From the NCBI GenBank assembly GCA_977017575.1, contig CDRNVI010000069.1, forward strand, positions 248,001 through 312,000: 64,000 bases of DNA, in the 5' to 3' direction. Position 1 is the first letter of the stretch; each line of letters starts with the position of its first letter. The position numbers and the translations under genes are program-made. Under the pieces are notes generated by a model, which worked only from the letters and a program-made list of their open reading frames with translations, was not told the DNA's origin and ran no database searches. Positions 18,745 to 28,513 of the stretch are shown here, piece by piece. This stretch comes from Paramoeba atlantica (taxonomy: Eukaryota; Discosea).

Positions 18745-20097
18745 CTAGTATATCTGGCCGTTTATTTTCTCTGGATCGTAGGGTGCTCCATGCACTTTCT
18801 CAAAGATTGTGAAAATATTATCTGCGTTGCTTTCGAAATGAGATGCGGAGCTGAGCGACTCGGTAATGTGAATCCCTGGTGTATTCGAGCGGTGGTGCGG
18901 GACAGCGAATTCACACACGCGGACGAAGTCTTGTATACTGCGCATCCCTAAAACAGACCGGACGGGTTCTATCTCACGCGCTGCATCCCCGCTCTCCAAT
19001 ACGCTAGATATAAGAACGAGGTAGTGCCCTGGGGGAACAACCCCTTGCTCCGAACTCAACTGCAAGACGTACACGTCGTGCTTTCGATTCAACTCAGCTG
19101 CAGGAAATATAATTTGGCACGAACCACCAGCCTTGTCGCGCAGGACAGGCTCCGCACACACACTCAGACTGCGAACTATGCGTGACTTTACTTCACAAAG
19201 CGAGGGGAAGTAGGAGGGGTCTGCGATGACATGCTTTGCTCGAGCTGTGAATGGTTTCGGGGTGGCCTCCGGGTTCTCTTCTACACAAAACGCCACGTGA
19301 TGCGAACACGTCCTGGGGTAGTGAGATTTAAACGCTATATCACGAGCCCGTAGCACCGTGGTCCCGCCATGGACTGCACACCAGCGACTAAACGCAGCGG
19401 GTAACTCCCCGATACCATGCATGGGGTAGAGATAGGGACTGCGGCCGAAGCAGTGGATCGAGCGGTGGTAGAGCTGTACCCGGTGGAGCAAGTGCACAGC
19501 GGGCTGATTAAGGTACGTGTCGTTTTCAGATAACCCCACCGCGTGTCCAATCACGTCAATGGTATGGTGGTCCAAGTGGTAGGACGCCATCCACTCACGT
19601 GCGGTGAGGGAGGCAAGCGCGGAGGCTTGCATGGGGTCACATGTCTCACAGAAGGCAAAAAACTTTGCCACACGCCGTTTCTCAAGAAACCCCATGAGAT
19701 TGGATGACAGCGCTTCCTTGGCACTGCTGGGGACTTTGTGGATATGTTTTCGAGAATAGACAAAACTGTTTTCTACGAGAGTGAATGCCATGTCGTATCG
19801 CTCGGCAACCGTGTGCTGTAGGATGGATGTCAGCTCTCCACTCGCGATTAAGAGTTTTGGCGCCAAATCAATATTATACATCGTGAAATCGCCGAGTCGA
19901 GGCGAAAACGGCAAGGAATAGGGAATATGACATACGCGATGGAGGTCGGTGAGGTTGAGCGATGCAGATTCTGCACCGAAGTACTCATTTCGATCTAATA
20001 GTAACACTCTGTGGCCGTGAGCGGCAAGCAAACCACTGAGTACGGACTCTGATAAGCCTGTTCCACACACTATGACATCAAATTCAGTGTTTTCCAT
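18745..20097 (-). CDS. GDI1: Rab GDP-dissociation inhibitor
   Basis: Extracts GDP-bound, prenylated Rab GTPases from membranes and recycles them through the cytosol. The 450 residues match the usual length of about 445-450. The N-terminus has the nucleotide-fold-like F-D-V-I-V-C-G-T-G-L-S-E-S and L-L-D-R-N-E-Y-F-G. Next come N-I-D-L-A-P-K near residue 75 and Y-L-Y-P-M-H-G-I-G-E-L-P near 225. The C-terminus has F-T-I-F-E-K. The family is shared with Rab escort protein, but the length, lacking the REP insert, favours GDI. A pyrimidine-rich, AG-ended leader lies upstream. No frameshift is present. Confidence 0.95.
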   Translation of the reverse strand: MENTEFDVIVCGTGLSESVLSGLLAAHGHRVLLLDRNEYFGAESASLNLTDLHRVCHIPYSLPFSPRLGDFTMYNIDLAPKLLIASGELTSILQHTVAERYDMAFTLVENSFVYSRKHIHKVPSSAKEALSSNLMGFLEKRRVAKFFAFCETCDPMQASALASLTAREWMASYHLDHHTIDVIGHAVGLSENDTYLNQPAVHLLHRVQLYHRSIHCFGRSPYLYPMHGIGELPAAFSRWCAVHGGTTVLRARDIAFKSHYPRTCSHHVAFCVEENPEATPKPFTARAKHVIADPSYFPSLCEVKSRIVRSLSVCAEPVLRDKAGGSCQIIFPAAELNRKHDVYVLQLSSEQGVVPPGHYLVLISSVLESGDAAREIEPVRSVLGMRSIQDFVRVCEFAVPHHRSNTPGIHITESLSSASHFESNADNIFTIFEKVHGAPYDPEKINGQIY

Positions 20098-20599
20098 TAG
20101 TAAGACTATGCATAGATAAGATGATAGTACATGCTTTAGAAAAATTAATAATGATTTTTTATTTTAGAAACGACCAGAATCAATCTTCAGATTTGATGAG
20201 TACATACAATTCCAAAAGGTATAAAAGGAACCATAGAAATAAAATGCCCCTATTCTAAATGATAACATTTTCTAGTTCAAATTTCTTGTTTTTGTTAGTC
20301 ACAGGTTTTTTCTTATCAAGTCAACAATGTATGGAAGAGAAATACTATTCCACCACAAAACAAGCATTAATTGATTCGTTTTAATTAATTTTTCGATTCA
20401 AATTTTCATTTTCAGTACAAAAGGATTTATTGAAATTCAATCCTTTTTGAAGAAAACCCTTTTAAGTACAATATGTATGTACAATGCATTTGATTTGGTT
20501 GTGACAATGTACGACGCATAAGACATTCAAAGTTCAATGCTTCTTACGGGGCAATTCTGTGCTCAAAAAATTTATCTTTTCAAATCGATTCTTAACGTT
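20098..20599. other. AT-rich spacer
   Basis: No ORF of note. A short inverted pair (CAATCCTTTTTG / CAAAAAGGATTG-like) near 20,420-20,450 could form a hairpin. It separates GDI from the next gene's 3' end. Confidence 0.4.
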
Positions 20600-21007
20600 T
20601 TATTCAAAATCCTTGTCTTCGTTATCACTAAGGAAATGCTTGTATAGGCCATTCGCAGCACTGGACAAACCCGCTGCTAACGCCTCGCTACTTGTTTTAC
20701 CTTGACTAAAGTGCTTCAGAGCATCTTGCACTCCCCCAGTAATCGCGTTCTGTGCCCCTTCCTTGATGTAGCTCATTTCAGATGACGAGAGGAAGCTTTT
20801 GCGGCGAGCCGATCGGCGCGAGTTCTTTGAGCGATGCGGGACGGCTACATCCATCTCACAATCCTCACCATCCAAGCAACGGTCCCGAGAATAAGTCAAT
20901 TTCGGGTTTGTGGTCCGGGGATTCGCAACTCCAGGACGCTCGACGTGACGGGCCTCCGTCACCCAGAGGGCGAAGAGAACAAGAAATATCAGGTGGGACA
21001 CACGCAT
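20600..21007 (-). CDS. Small secreted or ER-lumenal protein (135 aa), unknown
   Basis: The ATG at 21005-21007 starts a classical signal peptide: M-R-V, a hydrophobic core S-H-L-I-F-L-V-L-F-A-L-W-V, then E-A-R-H. An upstream in-frame ATG would bury it, so this start is preferred. The mature part has one close Cys pair (C-L-D-G-E-D-C), a basic R-R-S-A-R-R-K patch, an Ala/Gly helical region and an acidic tail D-N-E-D-K-D-F-E. No family is recognised. It has one of the few clear signal peptides in the window. Confidence 0.75.
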   Translation of the reverse strand: MRVSHLIFLVLFALWVTEARHVERPGVANPRTTNPKLTYSRDRCLDGEDCEMDVAVPHRSKNSRRSARRKSFLSSSEMSYIKEGAQNAITGGVQDALKHFSQGKTSSEALAAGLSSAANGLYKHFLSDNEDKDFE

Positions 21008-21301
21008 CAAAAAGAAAGTAGAAAATAGCAGAAAATAGCAGAAAATATTCTGTTTAGAAGGGGACAAAAACAGGGCACCTGTAAATTGATAGGAAATTTT
21101 TCCGTTTTGACCGATGTTATGCATCTATAGTTTAAATACATGTATGATTACCATTTCACATCTGTGATTGACCCTAGAGAAATTTTGGTGCACACAAGTT
21201 TATTGTACCCGCTTTCAAAAATATTTTCTTTGTGTGCAGAAATAGAACATCCCCCAGTAAGCGATCTTTTCATATTGCAGTTCTATTTACATGTGCGTAA
21301 T

Positions 21302-22286
21302 TATAAACCCCCGCTCACGAAAAGTGACCCCCCTCTTCTTTTTCGTACAAATGACCGTTTGAGCTGATTTTTGTTGCATTTTGCAGATCTCAACACAAGG
21401 ACTTTGCGCGTGAAGAAATGAGACAAAAAGAAACGAATACGCACAATTTAGAGAAGAATTACCATTTTATCACTTTTTCGCCCTTCAGTCTTATACACTC
21501 CTTAAGTCGAGAATCAAAACTTAATACTGTTTTGTCGATCACTTTTTGAGGCAAAGAAGACCATGCTTTACGTACACATCGGATAAGTGAAGGTTTGTCC
21601 GATGACGTTTGTTCGTCTACCGCCTCTTGGACCATAGACCAGACGTTTTCTATGGGGGAAGGGTCGGGCGAGTTGGGGGGCCAGTTTCTTAGAACATCAC
21701 TCATTCGATTCTCAATATACTCTTTGGAGGCACGGGCAGTATGTGCCGGTGCCCCATCCTGTTGAAATACACTATTAGGGGGGAAATCTACCTGTTTTAA
21801 TGTTTCTATGTACGTCTCACTTGTAATAGATGTGTCATTGTAGATGTCTCACTTGTAATAGATGGTCACAGGACTCAAAGTGTATTCCCCGCTAGATTTT
21901 TTTTCGTTCAGATATTTTTTGATTATCCTTCTAGAGACGGGATAATTGTTTTATCGGAACACCTTCTGCCTGTTTCATATTCAAAAGAACCTTACCACTA
22001 TCCGTAGGCCCCCCTTTTGGGAGCCGATACGTGATTTGGTCATTTTTGGAAAAAAAAGTTGAAAAACCAATAATGTTTTTTTGACTAAATTTTAAAAAAT
22101 TAAAATGAGCTAAAAACAGCGGGAACGTACAGATCTCGAAATTTTGAACGAAAAAGTGGTACAAAAAGTGTACGATAATTGTTTGACAGCTTTCCTTGTA
22201 GCTCAGAATATGAATGAGATAACCCACCCACGCCCCCCTGCGCTAAAAATAAGGGGGGGTCAGTTATTCGTGAGCGGGGGTTTATA
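21302..22286. mobile_element. Tc1/mariner-like element with AACCCCCGCTCACGAA ends
   Basis: TA-AACCCCCGCTCACGAA at the left is mirrored by TTCGTGAGCGGGGGTT-TA at the right, about 35 bp of imperfect inverted repeat. It encloses a transposase remnant on the minus strand (21459-21704). Sequence near 22,130 (inverted CACTTTTTCGTTC) links it to 17825-18019 and 44063-44274. Confidence 0.85.
21459..21704 (-). pseudogene. C-terminal remnant of a Tc1/mariner transposase
   Basis: Eighty-one codons begin within L-R-N-W-P-P-N-S-P-D-P-S-P-I-E-N-V-W, the hallmark around the third acidic residue of the DDE/D triad. The frame then runs to the natural C-terminus with V-I-D-K-T-V-L-S-F. The upstream minus strand still shows weak similarity but is full of stops. 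It is in the same orientation as the cellular genes, so it may be co-transcribed. Confidence 0.8.
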
Positions 22287-22336
22287 AGGGAATGGGGCAT
22301 TACTAACACAAGCTTACATAACTATAAGTAAGTAGT

Positions 22337-23191
22337 CTACACGATTTCTATCATTGTATTAATCGTGTTAAAACAATATTTTTTAAAATCAGTTTGCATC
22401 ACGCGACCATGCAAATTAGGATTGTTATCTAAGCGGCAGGACGCCGTTTCTTTTACCCAGCACTCTGCGTTAACCAACAGATCGAAATTATTGTCTTGTG
22501 CATAAAACTCATCAAAAGAGTCTGGAAGATGGCGAAAATCAAGATTCCCACTAAACAGGTTGTTCGAAATATCCAAGACTCGCAGACTCAATGGCAAACG
22601 GCACAAATCTATTGCCCCTTCAAACTTATTACCTTCCAACCACATGACGGTTAAATTAGGAGGCAGGTTCGTGAGGTTGATGTGTCCGGTAAACTCGTTG
22701 TTGTTTAAGTAAAGGTGCTCAATGAGAGGAGGCAAAAATCGCGAATCGAACTTGCCGAAAAAGCAATTAGAACTAAGATCGCATATTTTCAAAGATTGCG
22801 GAAGACAACGAAATTCAACCTCGCCTGTCAAGTCACCATTGTCCAGATTCAGCTCGATGAGTGTCAGTGGAAGATACTTCCAAGCAACCGAGCCGCGCGC
22901 TCCATGTTCTCTTGGAACATGATCTGGATTGGTCCAGTCTAATGCTGTGACTTCACCCTTATCATTACATTTCACACCTGCCCACTCACATGCTGTCACG
23001 TTCGTACACCATGTGGGATGCAGACCTTCCATATTTTCAACGAAACGAGCTAAATCGTATTCTTGTGGTAATGCGGCACCACGAATTCTACCCGGCGCTC
23101 GTGATGTGGAGTGAGATGGTACGGACCCTGGTAATGGTACCGTTGCCTGAATTCGAGTGGGTGCGTCGTCAGCTGACGTTACTGAAGACAT
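22337..23191 (-). CDS. LRR family protein (284 aa)
   Basis: The family cap is present: G-R-I-R-G-A-A-L-P-Q-E-Y-D-L-A-R-F, H-P-T-W and C-E-W-A-G-V-K-C-N-D (about residues 33-78). Five or six LP-start repeats of about 23 residues follow, such as L-P-P-N-L-T-V-M-W-L-E-G-N-K-F-E-G. The C-terminal cap has its own Cys pair (A-E-C-W-V-K-E-T-A-S-C). No clear signal peptide or membrane anchor is seen; the N-terminus is Ser/Thr/Pro-rich. It probably acts in protein or ligand binding. Confidence 0.9.
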   Translation of the reverse strand: MSSVTSADDAPTRIQATVPLPGSVPSHSTSRAPGRIRGAALPQEYDLARFVENMEGLHPTWCTNVTACEWAGVKCNDKGEVTALDWTNPDHVPREHGARGSVAWKYLPLTLIELNLDNGDLTGEVEFRCLPQSLKICDLSSNCFFGKFDSRFLPPLIEHLYLNNNEFTGHINLTNLPPNLTVMWLEGNKFEGAIDLCRLPLSLRVLDISNNLFSGNLDFRHLPDSFDEFYAQDNNFDLLVNAECWVKETASCRLDNNPNLHGRVMQTDFKKYCFNTINTMIEIV

Positions 23192-23504
23192 GAAGTAAAG
23201 ATTTACATGTGGCCTGTATTTTTTGTTTTATAAGTTATACATTGGGACTGTATACTGCCCCTCTTATTATCACTTTTTTTAAAGGACATGGAATCCATTA
23301 ACTGAAATCTCCCCAAAATGTTTTCAAGGCTATCTAAAGTACAGGGATCCATGGGGCAGCATGCCCGAACTATTCTACGAATGCTACCACGATTGACTCA
23401 AAAACTACTGCGCGCCTTCACCGAGCTCCTAATTGAAAGCCCTCTTTTATGACGCTTCATCCAATCAGGTCATAAATAAAGAACGTTTTACATGATTTCT
23501 TTGT
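23192..23504. other. Spacer without recognised gene
   Basis: Moderately AT-rich sequence between the helical-repeat gene and the LRR gene. No inverted-repeat end or ORF stands out. Confidence 0.4.
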
Positions 23505-25124
23505 TCAGGGGAGCGTACCATCACAGGTCAGTAGTTCGGCTTCGACAGCGCGAATTCTGGGTAGTAACTCCTCGGCAACCTCTTTCCTGCGACTTGTCAC
23601 ACACTTTGCGCTGTGAATACACACCTCCGAAAGGTTTTGGGCATTCCATGGGGATGTTAATCGTGTCTCCCTCTGTGTACCCTTTGAAGACATGTGGATT
23701 GTGGTACGCCCCTGTACCACATGCGAAAGGAGGTTCTCTACTTCCCCCACACCTGCACGCAGGTCCGTGTCTGAGATCGCCCACGGGACCTGTTCCGCGA
23801 TACGCCAAAACGCAACCACGGCCTCCACCGACACCCCCTTGCTTCGGAGGACACCGCGGAGGAGCTTTGAGACCGCGTGGTCCTCCGGGGGGAGCATCCC
23901 GGGCACCAGCGCCACGGCGGCTACCAAATCACCCATCGTGGCCTCATTCGTGTACGCCCCATCATTCTCACTGCGCACCGCCTGGGTGTACAGCCTACGG
24001 AGTAGGGGCTGGAGCAGGGGCACGATGGCATGGTGCACGGCGGCCTCGGAGAGGTACACGAGCACGGCTGCCGCGTTGTGGAGGTCCAGCCCGGCCTCGG
24101 TGTGCTCCGTGGCACGCACGAGGGCGAGCAGGGGGCCCGGGGCGTAGTGCCGCAGCCGACGCAGGGCGGTGCAATACACCGCGGTGGCCTCCGGACCACA
24201 CGGGACCCCGGGGGTGTAGTCCTCGGGGCGCTCCGAGGCGGTGCTGGTGATTACCCCGGTGAGCGGTCGGGCCCTTGGGGGGTTGTGCCGGGTGGCTTCG
24301 TGTGAGGTGCCGTGGCGCACCCACTTGTCAAGGGTGTGGCCGTGGGTGGCGGAGGTGAAGTAGCGAAGGGTGGCCATCGCACACAGCACGTGGGCCACCT
24401 CCAGGGAGCTCATGTGGGGGAGAAGGTCGTGGGTGCGTTGCTCCAGTACACGTAGGACAGGGTGGAGGTCCGGGGAGAGGGGAAGGCGGGAGAGACACTG
24501 ACAGAGGGCCGCGTGTTGGGGTGGGGGAAGGTGGACCGCAAGGGCACGGCGTGCGATAGGGAGCAGCAGCTCCTCACTATGACTCTTCATGTAAGCTAGG
24601 ACGTCGATAAAGCCGCAGAGTTCGTGCACTGTGGCCTGGTCCAGTTTCTTTAGTATTTCTCCCGAAATTGCCTCAACCAGAGGTAAATGGAGTTTATTGA
24701 GGGTTGCCAAAGCGCTGAGGGTGCGGTCCATGTCCGAGCTGGTGAGCAATGAAGTTCGATGGGACAACTCCTTAATCACCTCATCCAAAATTCTTGTCGG
24801 AAAAAACCCAAAGTACGCAAAGTTTTGAAGCAACGAGACCAGTTCCGGTATATCTGCCAAATCGTAATGAATCTTTTTGCCACTGAAGTATTTGTATTCT
24901 CCTTGAAGTAACTGTTGTTCCAGACGGTCTTCGCAGGACATGTGCCGAAGTCGTACTTTCGTCATACGACGTGCAATCTCGTCAGCAGAATAATATACGT
25001 GGGTGTTATCCGTCGGATCTTTCGGCAACATGGCCTCTACACTGCGAACTGCAATATACCCTCTTTCGTATGGCGTTTTCTTTCCTCCCTGCGGCAAATA
25101 ACACAGAATCTTACTGTTTCTCAT
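23505..25124 (-). CDS. Helical-repeat protein (539 aa), possible mitochondrial RNA-binding factor
   Basis: The whole length is built of amphipathic helix pairs (for example M-D-R-T-L-S-A-L-A-T-L-N-K-L and the H-E-L-C-G-F-I-D-V-L-A-Y-M repeat positions). This is the pattern seen in FASTK/OPR-like mitochondrial RNA-binding proteins and in many kinetoplastid mitoribosome or RNA-editing accessory factors. There is no RAP motif at the C-terminus. The middle third (about 23,750-24,560) is strikingly GC-rich while both ends are not. The ATG at 25122-25124 is followed by a basic start, R-N-S-K. The function is inference. Confidence 0.75.
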   Translation of the reverse strand: MRNSKILCYLPQGGKKTPYERGYIAVRSVEAMLPKDPTDNTHVYYSADEIARRMTKVRLRHMSCEDRLEQQLLQGEYKYFSGKKIHYDLADIPELVSLLQNFAYFGFFPTRILDEVIKELSHRTSLLTSSDMDRTLSALATLNKLHLPLVEAISGEILKKLDQATVHELCGFIDVLAYMKSHSEELLLPIARRALAVHLPPPQHAALCQCLSRLPLSPDLHPVLRVLEQRTHDLLPHMSSLEVAHVLCAMATLRYFTSATHGHTLDKWVRHGTSHEATRHNPPRARPLTGVITSTASERPEDYTPGVPCGPEATAVYCTALRRLRHYAPGPLLALVRATEHTEAGLDLHNAAAVLVYLSEAAVHHAIVPLLQPLLRRLYTQAVRSENDGAYTNEATMGDLVAAVALVPGMLPPEDHAVSKLLRGVLRSKGVSVEAVVAFWRIAEQVPWAISDTDLRAGVGEVENLLSHVVQGRTTIHMSSKGTQRETRLTSPWNAQNLSEVCIHSAKCVTSRRKEVAEELLPRIRAVEAELLTCDGTLP

Positions 25125-25367
25125 AAGGGAAGCAATTCAGTCCAATATTTTCCGTGGACGTCGCAATTGGATACCATCTGTGTCATATACCTCACATATT
25201 CGAATTTTTATGTACAAATTTAAATTTCTCTACTACCATACGACCAAAAAAGGTATCACATAGCTAGTGTGAAGCATTGACACAAAAAAACGATTGTTTT
25301 GGTAGTCTAGCAAAAATGTCAAGTTCAATTCCAGCCGTTCATACTGCTATACCAGCTTGGAAATGCT

Positions 25368-25991
25368 TTACGGTACTTCAGATAATTTCGTGTAAGAGTT
25401 GTACTTGCGCCAGGAAAAAGACGAGTCGTTCAGTTTCAAAGACTTCGGCAATGTACTTCTCGAAACAGTGCCAGACAAGTGTGCATTAGACGACAAATCC
25501 AAATTTTCCAGTCCCTCAGGAAGCAGGGAGAGATCTATCTTTCCACCAAAATTGTTATCATTTAGGTAGAGCTTTTTTAACGTTGCTGGTAAAGTTCGAA
25601 GATTAATCTTTCCCGAAAACCCGTTTCGGGCAAGATTTAACTCCTGAAGTCTTCTAGGCAAGTCGCTCAAGTCAACCTTTCCCGATAAAGAATTCACATT
25701 CAACAGTACGTGAGTTACGAAGCGTGGGAGATGTGCCCATTCCAAAGTTCCAAATAGCTCTTTTGCTGTCCAGTTTATTTTAATAATGTTATCTGTATTG
25801 TCACAGATAACTCCGCGCCATTTACAGCATGGAATACGTAGGCTCCAAGAATGGTGAGGATTCGTGATCCCCGAAACGAACCTTGTGAGGTCGTACTCTG
25901 GGGGTATGAGAGACCGGTGAACTTTGCCGGGCAAACGGGGTGCATCGGCAGTCTTCCCGAGCATCATGAATGTCAACTGTACCATTTGCAT
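25368..25991 (-). CDS. LRR family protein (207 aa)
   Basis: The cap is P-G-K-V-H-R-S-L-I-P-P-E-Y-D-L-T-R-F with N-P-H-H-S-W and C-C-K-W-R-G-V-I-C-D. Five short repeats of the L-P..L..L.L..N.F.G.I type follow. The gene is close to the LRR gene at 27630-28259, which shares the K-V-H-R-S-L start, so the two look like a tandem pair later separated by mobile elements. The first true ATG is at 25989-25991. No anchor is seen. Confidence 0.85.
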   Translation of the reverse strand: MQMVQLTFMMLGKTADAPRLPGKVHRSLIPPEYDLTRFVSGITNPHHSWSLRIPCCKWRGVICDNTDNIIKINWTAKELFGTLEWAHLPRFVTHVLLNVNSLSGKVDLSDLPRRLQELNLARNGFSGKINLRTLPATLKKLYLNDNNFGGKIDLSLLPEGLENLDLSSNAHLSGTVSRSTLPKSLKLNDSSFSWRKYNSYTKLSEVP

Positions 25992-26359
25992 GGCCAATCA
26001 GTAGCAAAAAATCAACTTGCTATTCGACAAAGGGCTATTGACTATTGGACAGTGGTTTACTAAGTGCTCAAATAGAAGTAAACTTTACTTACATTTGATT
26101 GAAGGTACTTATTCAGAGCACTTATGAAAAATCATCTTTGGAATACTACCGAATTTTTGTACGTTCTTTTGTTATTAAATGAATGTTTAGTAGTACCTAG
26201 TAAAGTATATGAAGTCTCTTTATATCGTGTATTAGCGATAACGACTCAGACCCATTCGCTTATGTGCACCCCCACTTATAGTGCCGCGGTTTTCGACCAA
26301 ACGGCACTATAAGTGGGGGGTAGTATGTTTCAGATCGAGGGTGAAAATTTTTCCACTTT

Positions 26360-26400
26360 CAAAAAAAAAAAGCGCGCCGCGAAGCGGCGCGCTTTTTTTT
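26360..26400. repeat. Perfect A-run/GC-hairpin/T-run module
   Basis: An A11 run, the stem AGCGCGCCGC-GAA-GCGGCGCGCT and a T8 run form one continuous palindrome. It is the most perfect of six copies of this module and looks like a bidirectional intrinsic terminator, though that is not a known use in eukaryotes. Confidence 0.75.
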
Positions 26401-27184
26401 ATCGTGCGGTTTTGAGTGCCTAAGCGTTGTAAAAGGACTTTCTACTCCACTGCTGTGTATGGGATACAGTGGTCGTAAAGAATTGTGAAATAAAGATGCC
26501 CTAAAAATAAACAATTGTGAAATATAAAATCGTAAACGAATTTCGAAATGACGAGTTGTATTCCGTATGTTTCCATAACGGAAAACACAAATACTGTGCC
26601 CCCCTAGTTATCTGTCACACGTCACTCCCCCTAGTTATCTGTCACTTTTTGGCACTTCGATTTTTTTTTCGTCGACTACCCCCCCTAGTTATCTGTCACT
26701 TTTTAAAAATGGGTAAAATGGTTTTTTCCGAAAAAAATCATAAAATGAAACTTCCAGTTTTTATTTTTGTGTTTCAAGCGAATGGTCGTCCGTGGTGCTA
26801 TTACACCGTTTCAAGTTTCTAGTTAGTATTACATCGTGGTGCTATAAACCGTTTCTGTAATTCCATGTTCTGACTTTTTTTGGGACAGACACCCTCCCTA
26901 GTTATCTGTCGCACACTGATCCGCCTAGTAATCTGTCACACCCCTACCCCCCCTACTTATCTGTCACCTTTTCGCGAAAAGTAGTGACAGATAAGTAGGG
27001 GGGGTACAGTACCTTCGTCACTGCATGCTTACCATTAATTTCTTGGAGGAATTTAAGGTGCACCTTCCATAAAATTGCCTTTGAAAAGCAATTTTCGTTC
27101 TTTGTTAAACCTTCTCTGGCGCTTTCTTCCTTTGAGACCGCGATTGATGCGTGATTGATAAATCGACTCCTAAAACGTATTTTA

Positions 27185-27279
27185 GTGGCTTCGTTAAACG
27201 CGGAGGTAGTTTTCAACGCTAAGCGCGCAGCATGAGTGACTTCTAAGTTGAAAACAACCACCAAGTTTAACGAAGTCAC
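27185..27279. repeat. Fold-back repeat, complete copy
   Basis: CTTCGTTAAACGCGGAGGTA and GTTTTCAAC are mirrored by GTTGAAAACAACCACCAAGT and TTAACGAAG around a loop with AGCGCGCAGCATGAGTGAC. It belongs to the same family as 33535-33622. Confidence 0.75.
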
Positions 27280-27629
27280 TCAATATTAGAAATTTCCACC
27301 ATGTTTACTGTACTTTTTGGTCAAAAAAAGTAGTCATTTTTTTTCGGACATTTTTTTTTCAAAACGGCACTATAAGTAGGGGGGTACCCCGCGGCACTAT
27401 AAGTGGGGGGGAACAGTAATAAATCAAGCAACAGATAGAAACACTCTATTATGAGGTAAAAAAAGCTTCACTTTCGAAGAGAGGAAACTCAACTCAAACC
27501 ATGTTTAAAAAGATTGCGTGCTGAGAGGTAGCACTGCTCAGTGCGGAACTGAAAAAAGTCAAGAGGAATTCGTAAAAGACGTTAAGAGGATAGTTGGCCC
27601 CATATTCTGTTGTCTATTCCACACTTGGT

Positions 27630-28259
27630 CTAAAGGACTGTAATTGCGGTCCTAGTCAAATTAATGTAATTACTGTTCCACGGAATAAACTCACCGACGG
27701 ACTGAATGATATTCTGTAACTGCGCTGGTAGTTCGCCTTTTGTCACAGTGCCCGATAGCAGAGTGTTGTGAGCCAAGCTGAGACACTTCAATCCCACAGG
27801 AAGCATAGAAAAATCTGCAGGCCCGCTAAAAAAGTTCTTACCCAATAGAAGTTCTTTTAAATCTGTCGGTAGACGTTGGAGATCAATTGACCCCGATAAC
27901 CCGTTTTTTTCAAGATTGAGTATTTGGAGTCCGTACGGCAAGCGAGATAGGTCAATTTCCCCCGTAAGGTGGTTTGACTGCAACATTACGACTGTCAAGG
28001 AGTCAGGAAGGTGGAGCCAGTCTGGGGCCCCGGAGAGCTCCCGCCCTGCCCACCATAGTTCTTTGATCGTTGCTCCTTTACAAATCACCCCAGCCCACTT
28101 GCTGAACTTGAAATCGGAACCACAATGAGTTCCCCACGAGCAATCCTGGTTGGTAATCCCTGCAACAAACCTAATAAGGTCGCCTTGTGGGGGAAGTAAC
28201 GAGCGGTGCACTTTTCCTGGACGGCGACGTTCTTCAGCACAGTTTCCCAATGGACACAT
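27630..28259 (-). CDS. LRR family protein (209 aa)
   Basis: The start M-C-P-L-G is followed by the cap P-G-K-V-H-R-S-L-L-P-P and a variant cap end S-K-W-A-G-V-I-C. Here the usual Cys two positions before the Trp is replaced (F-S-K-W), and an extra pair appears earlier (T-H-C-G-S). Five repeats follow, then a short C-terminal cap. It is the sister of the LRR gene at 25368-25991. Confidence 0.85.
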   Translation of the reverse strand: MCPLGNCAEERRRPGKVHRSLLPPQGDLIRFVAGITNQDCSWGTHCGSDFKFSKWAGVICKGATIKELWWAGRELSGAPDWLHLPDSLTVVMLQSNHLTGEIDLSRLPYGLQILNLEKNGLSGSIDLQRLPTDLKELLLGKNFFSGPADFSMLPVGLKCLSLAHNTLLSGTVTKGELPAQLQNIIQSVGEFIPWNSNYINLTRTAITVL

Positions 28260-28513
28260 GATTAGCTGTCGTCAAAAAATACGAAAAAAATCAAGATAAT
28301 GACTAGAAGGGAAAGGGGTTATCAGAAAAGGAAATCAAGAAACGTGTTGATTTGTTTGTTGTGTTCTTGGGCATTATACCACATCTACCTAGCACTTCTA
28401 CACTACTTCTACGTACTTCTACACTACCACTTCTACTTGTGTCCGAAAAACAATTTAGTGTCCAATTTAGTAAAACAGTCTAGTATGGGGCACAATTGTG
28501 ATTCAACGGAGGT

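Larger units (their letters stand above)
26261..27418. mobile_element. Nested TA/poly-C elements (CACTTATAGTGCCGC and TAGTTATCTGTCAC families)
   Basis: The outer ends read CACCCCCACTTATAGTGCCG (left) and CGGCACTATAAGTGGGGGGG-AACAGTA (right). Extra copies of the right end lie at about 26,300-26,322 and 27,365-27,387. Inside, CCCCCCTAGTTATCTGTCAC or variants occur five or six times (about 26,598, 26,628, 26,683, 26,893, 26,950) with the mirrored end GTGACAGATAAGTAGGGGGG-TACAGTA near 27,000. This points to one element inside another, with repeated subterminal motifs. No ORF is recognisable as a transposase. Confidence 0.7.

Noticed and set aside
26360-26400. Intrinsic bacterial terminator, hence bacterial origin of the region
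   Set aside because: The hairpin is terminator-like, but the flanking genes are clearly eukaryotic and the module recurs inside eukaryotic-type elements.
26598-27010. CRISPR-like array of TAGTTATCTGTCAC repeats
   Set aside because: Spacing is irregular, motifs occur in both orientations and coincide with element ends; the organism is eukaryotic.
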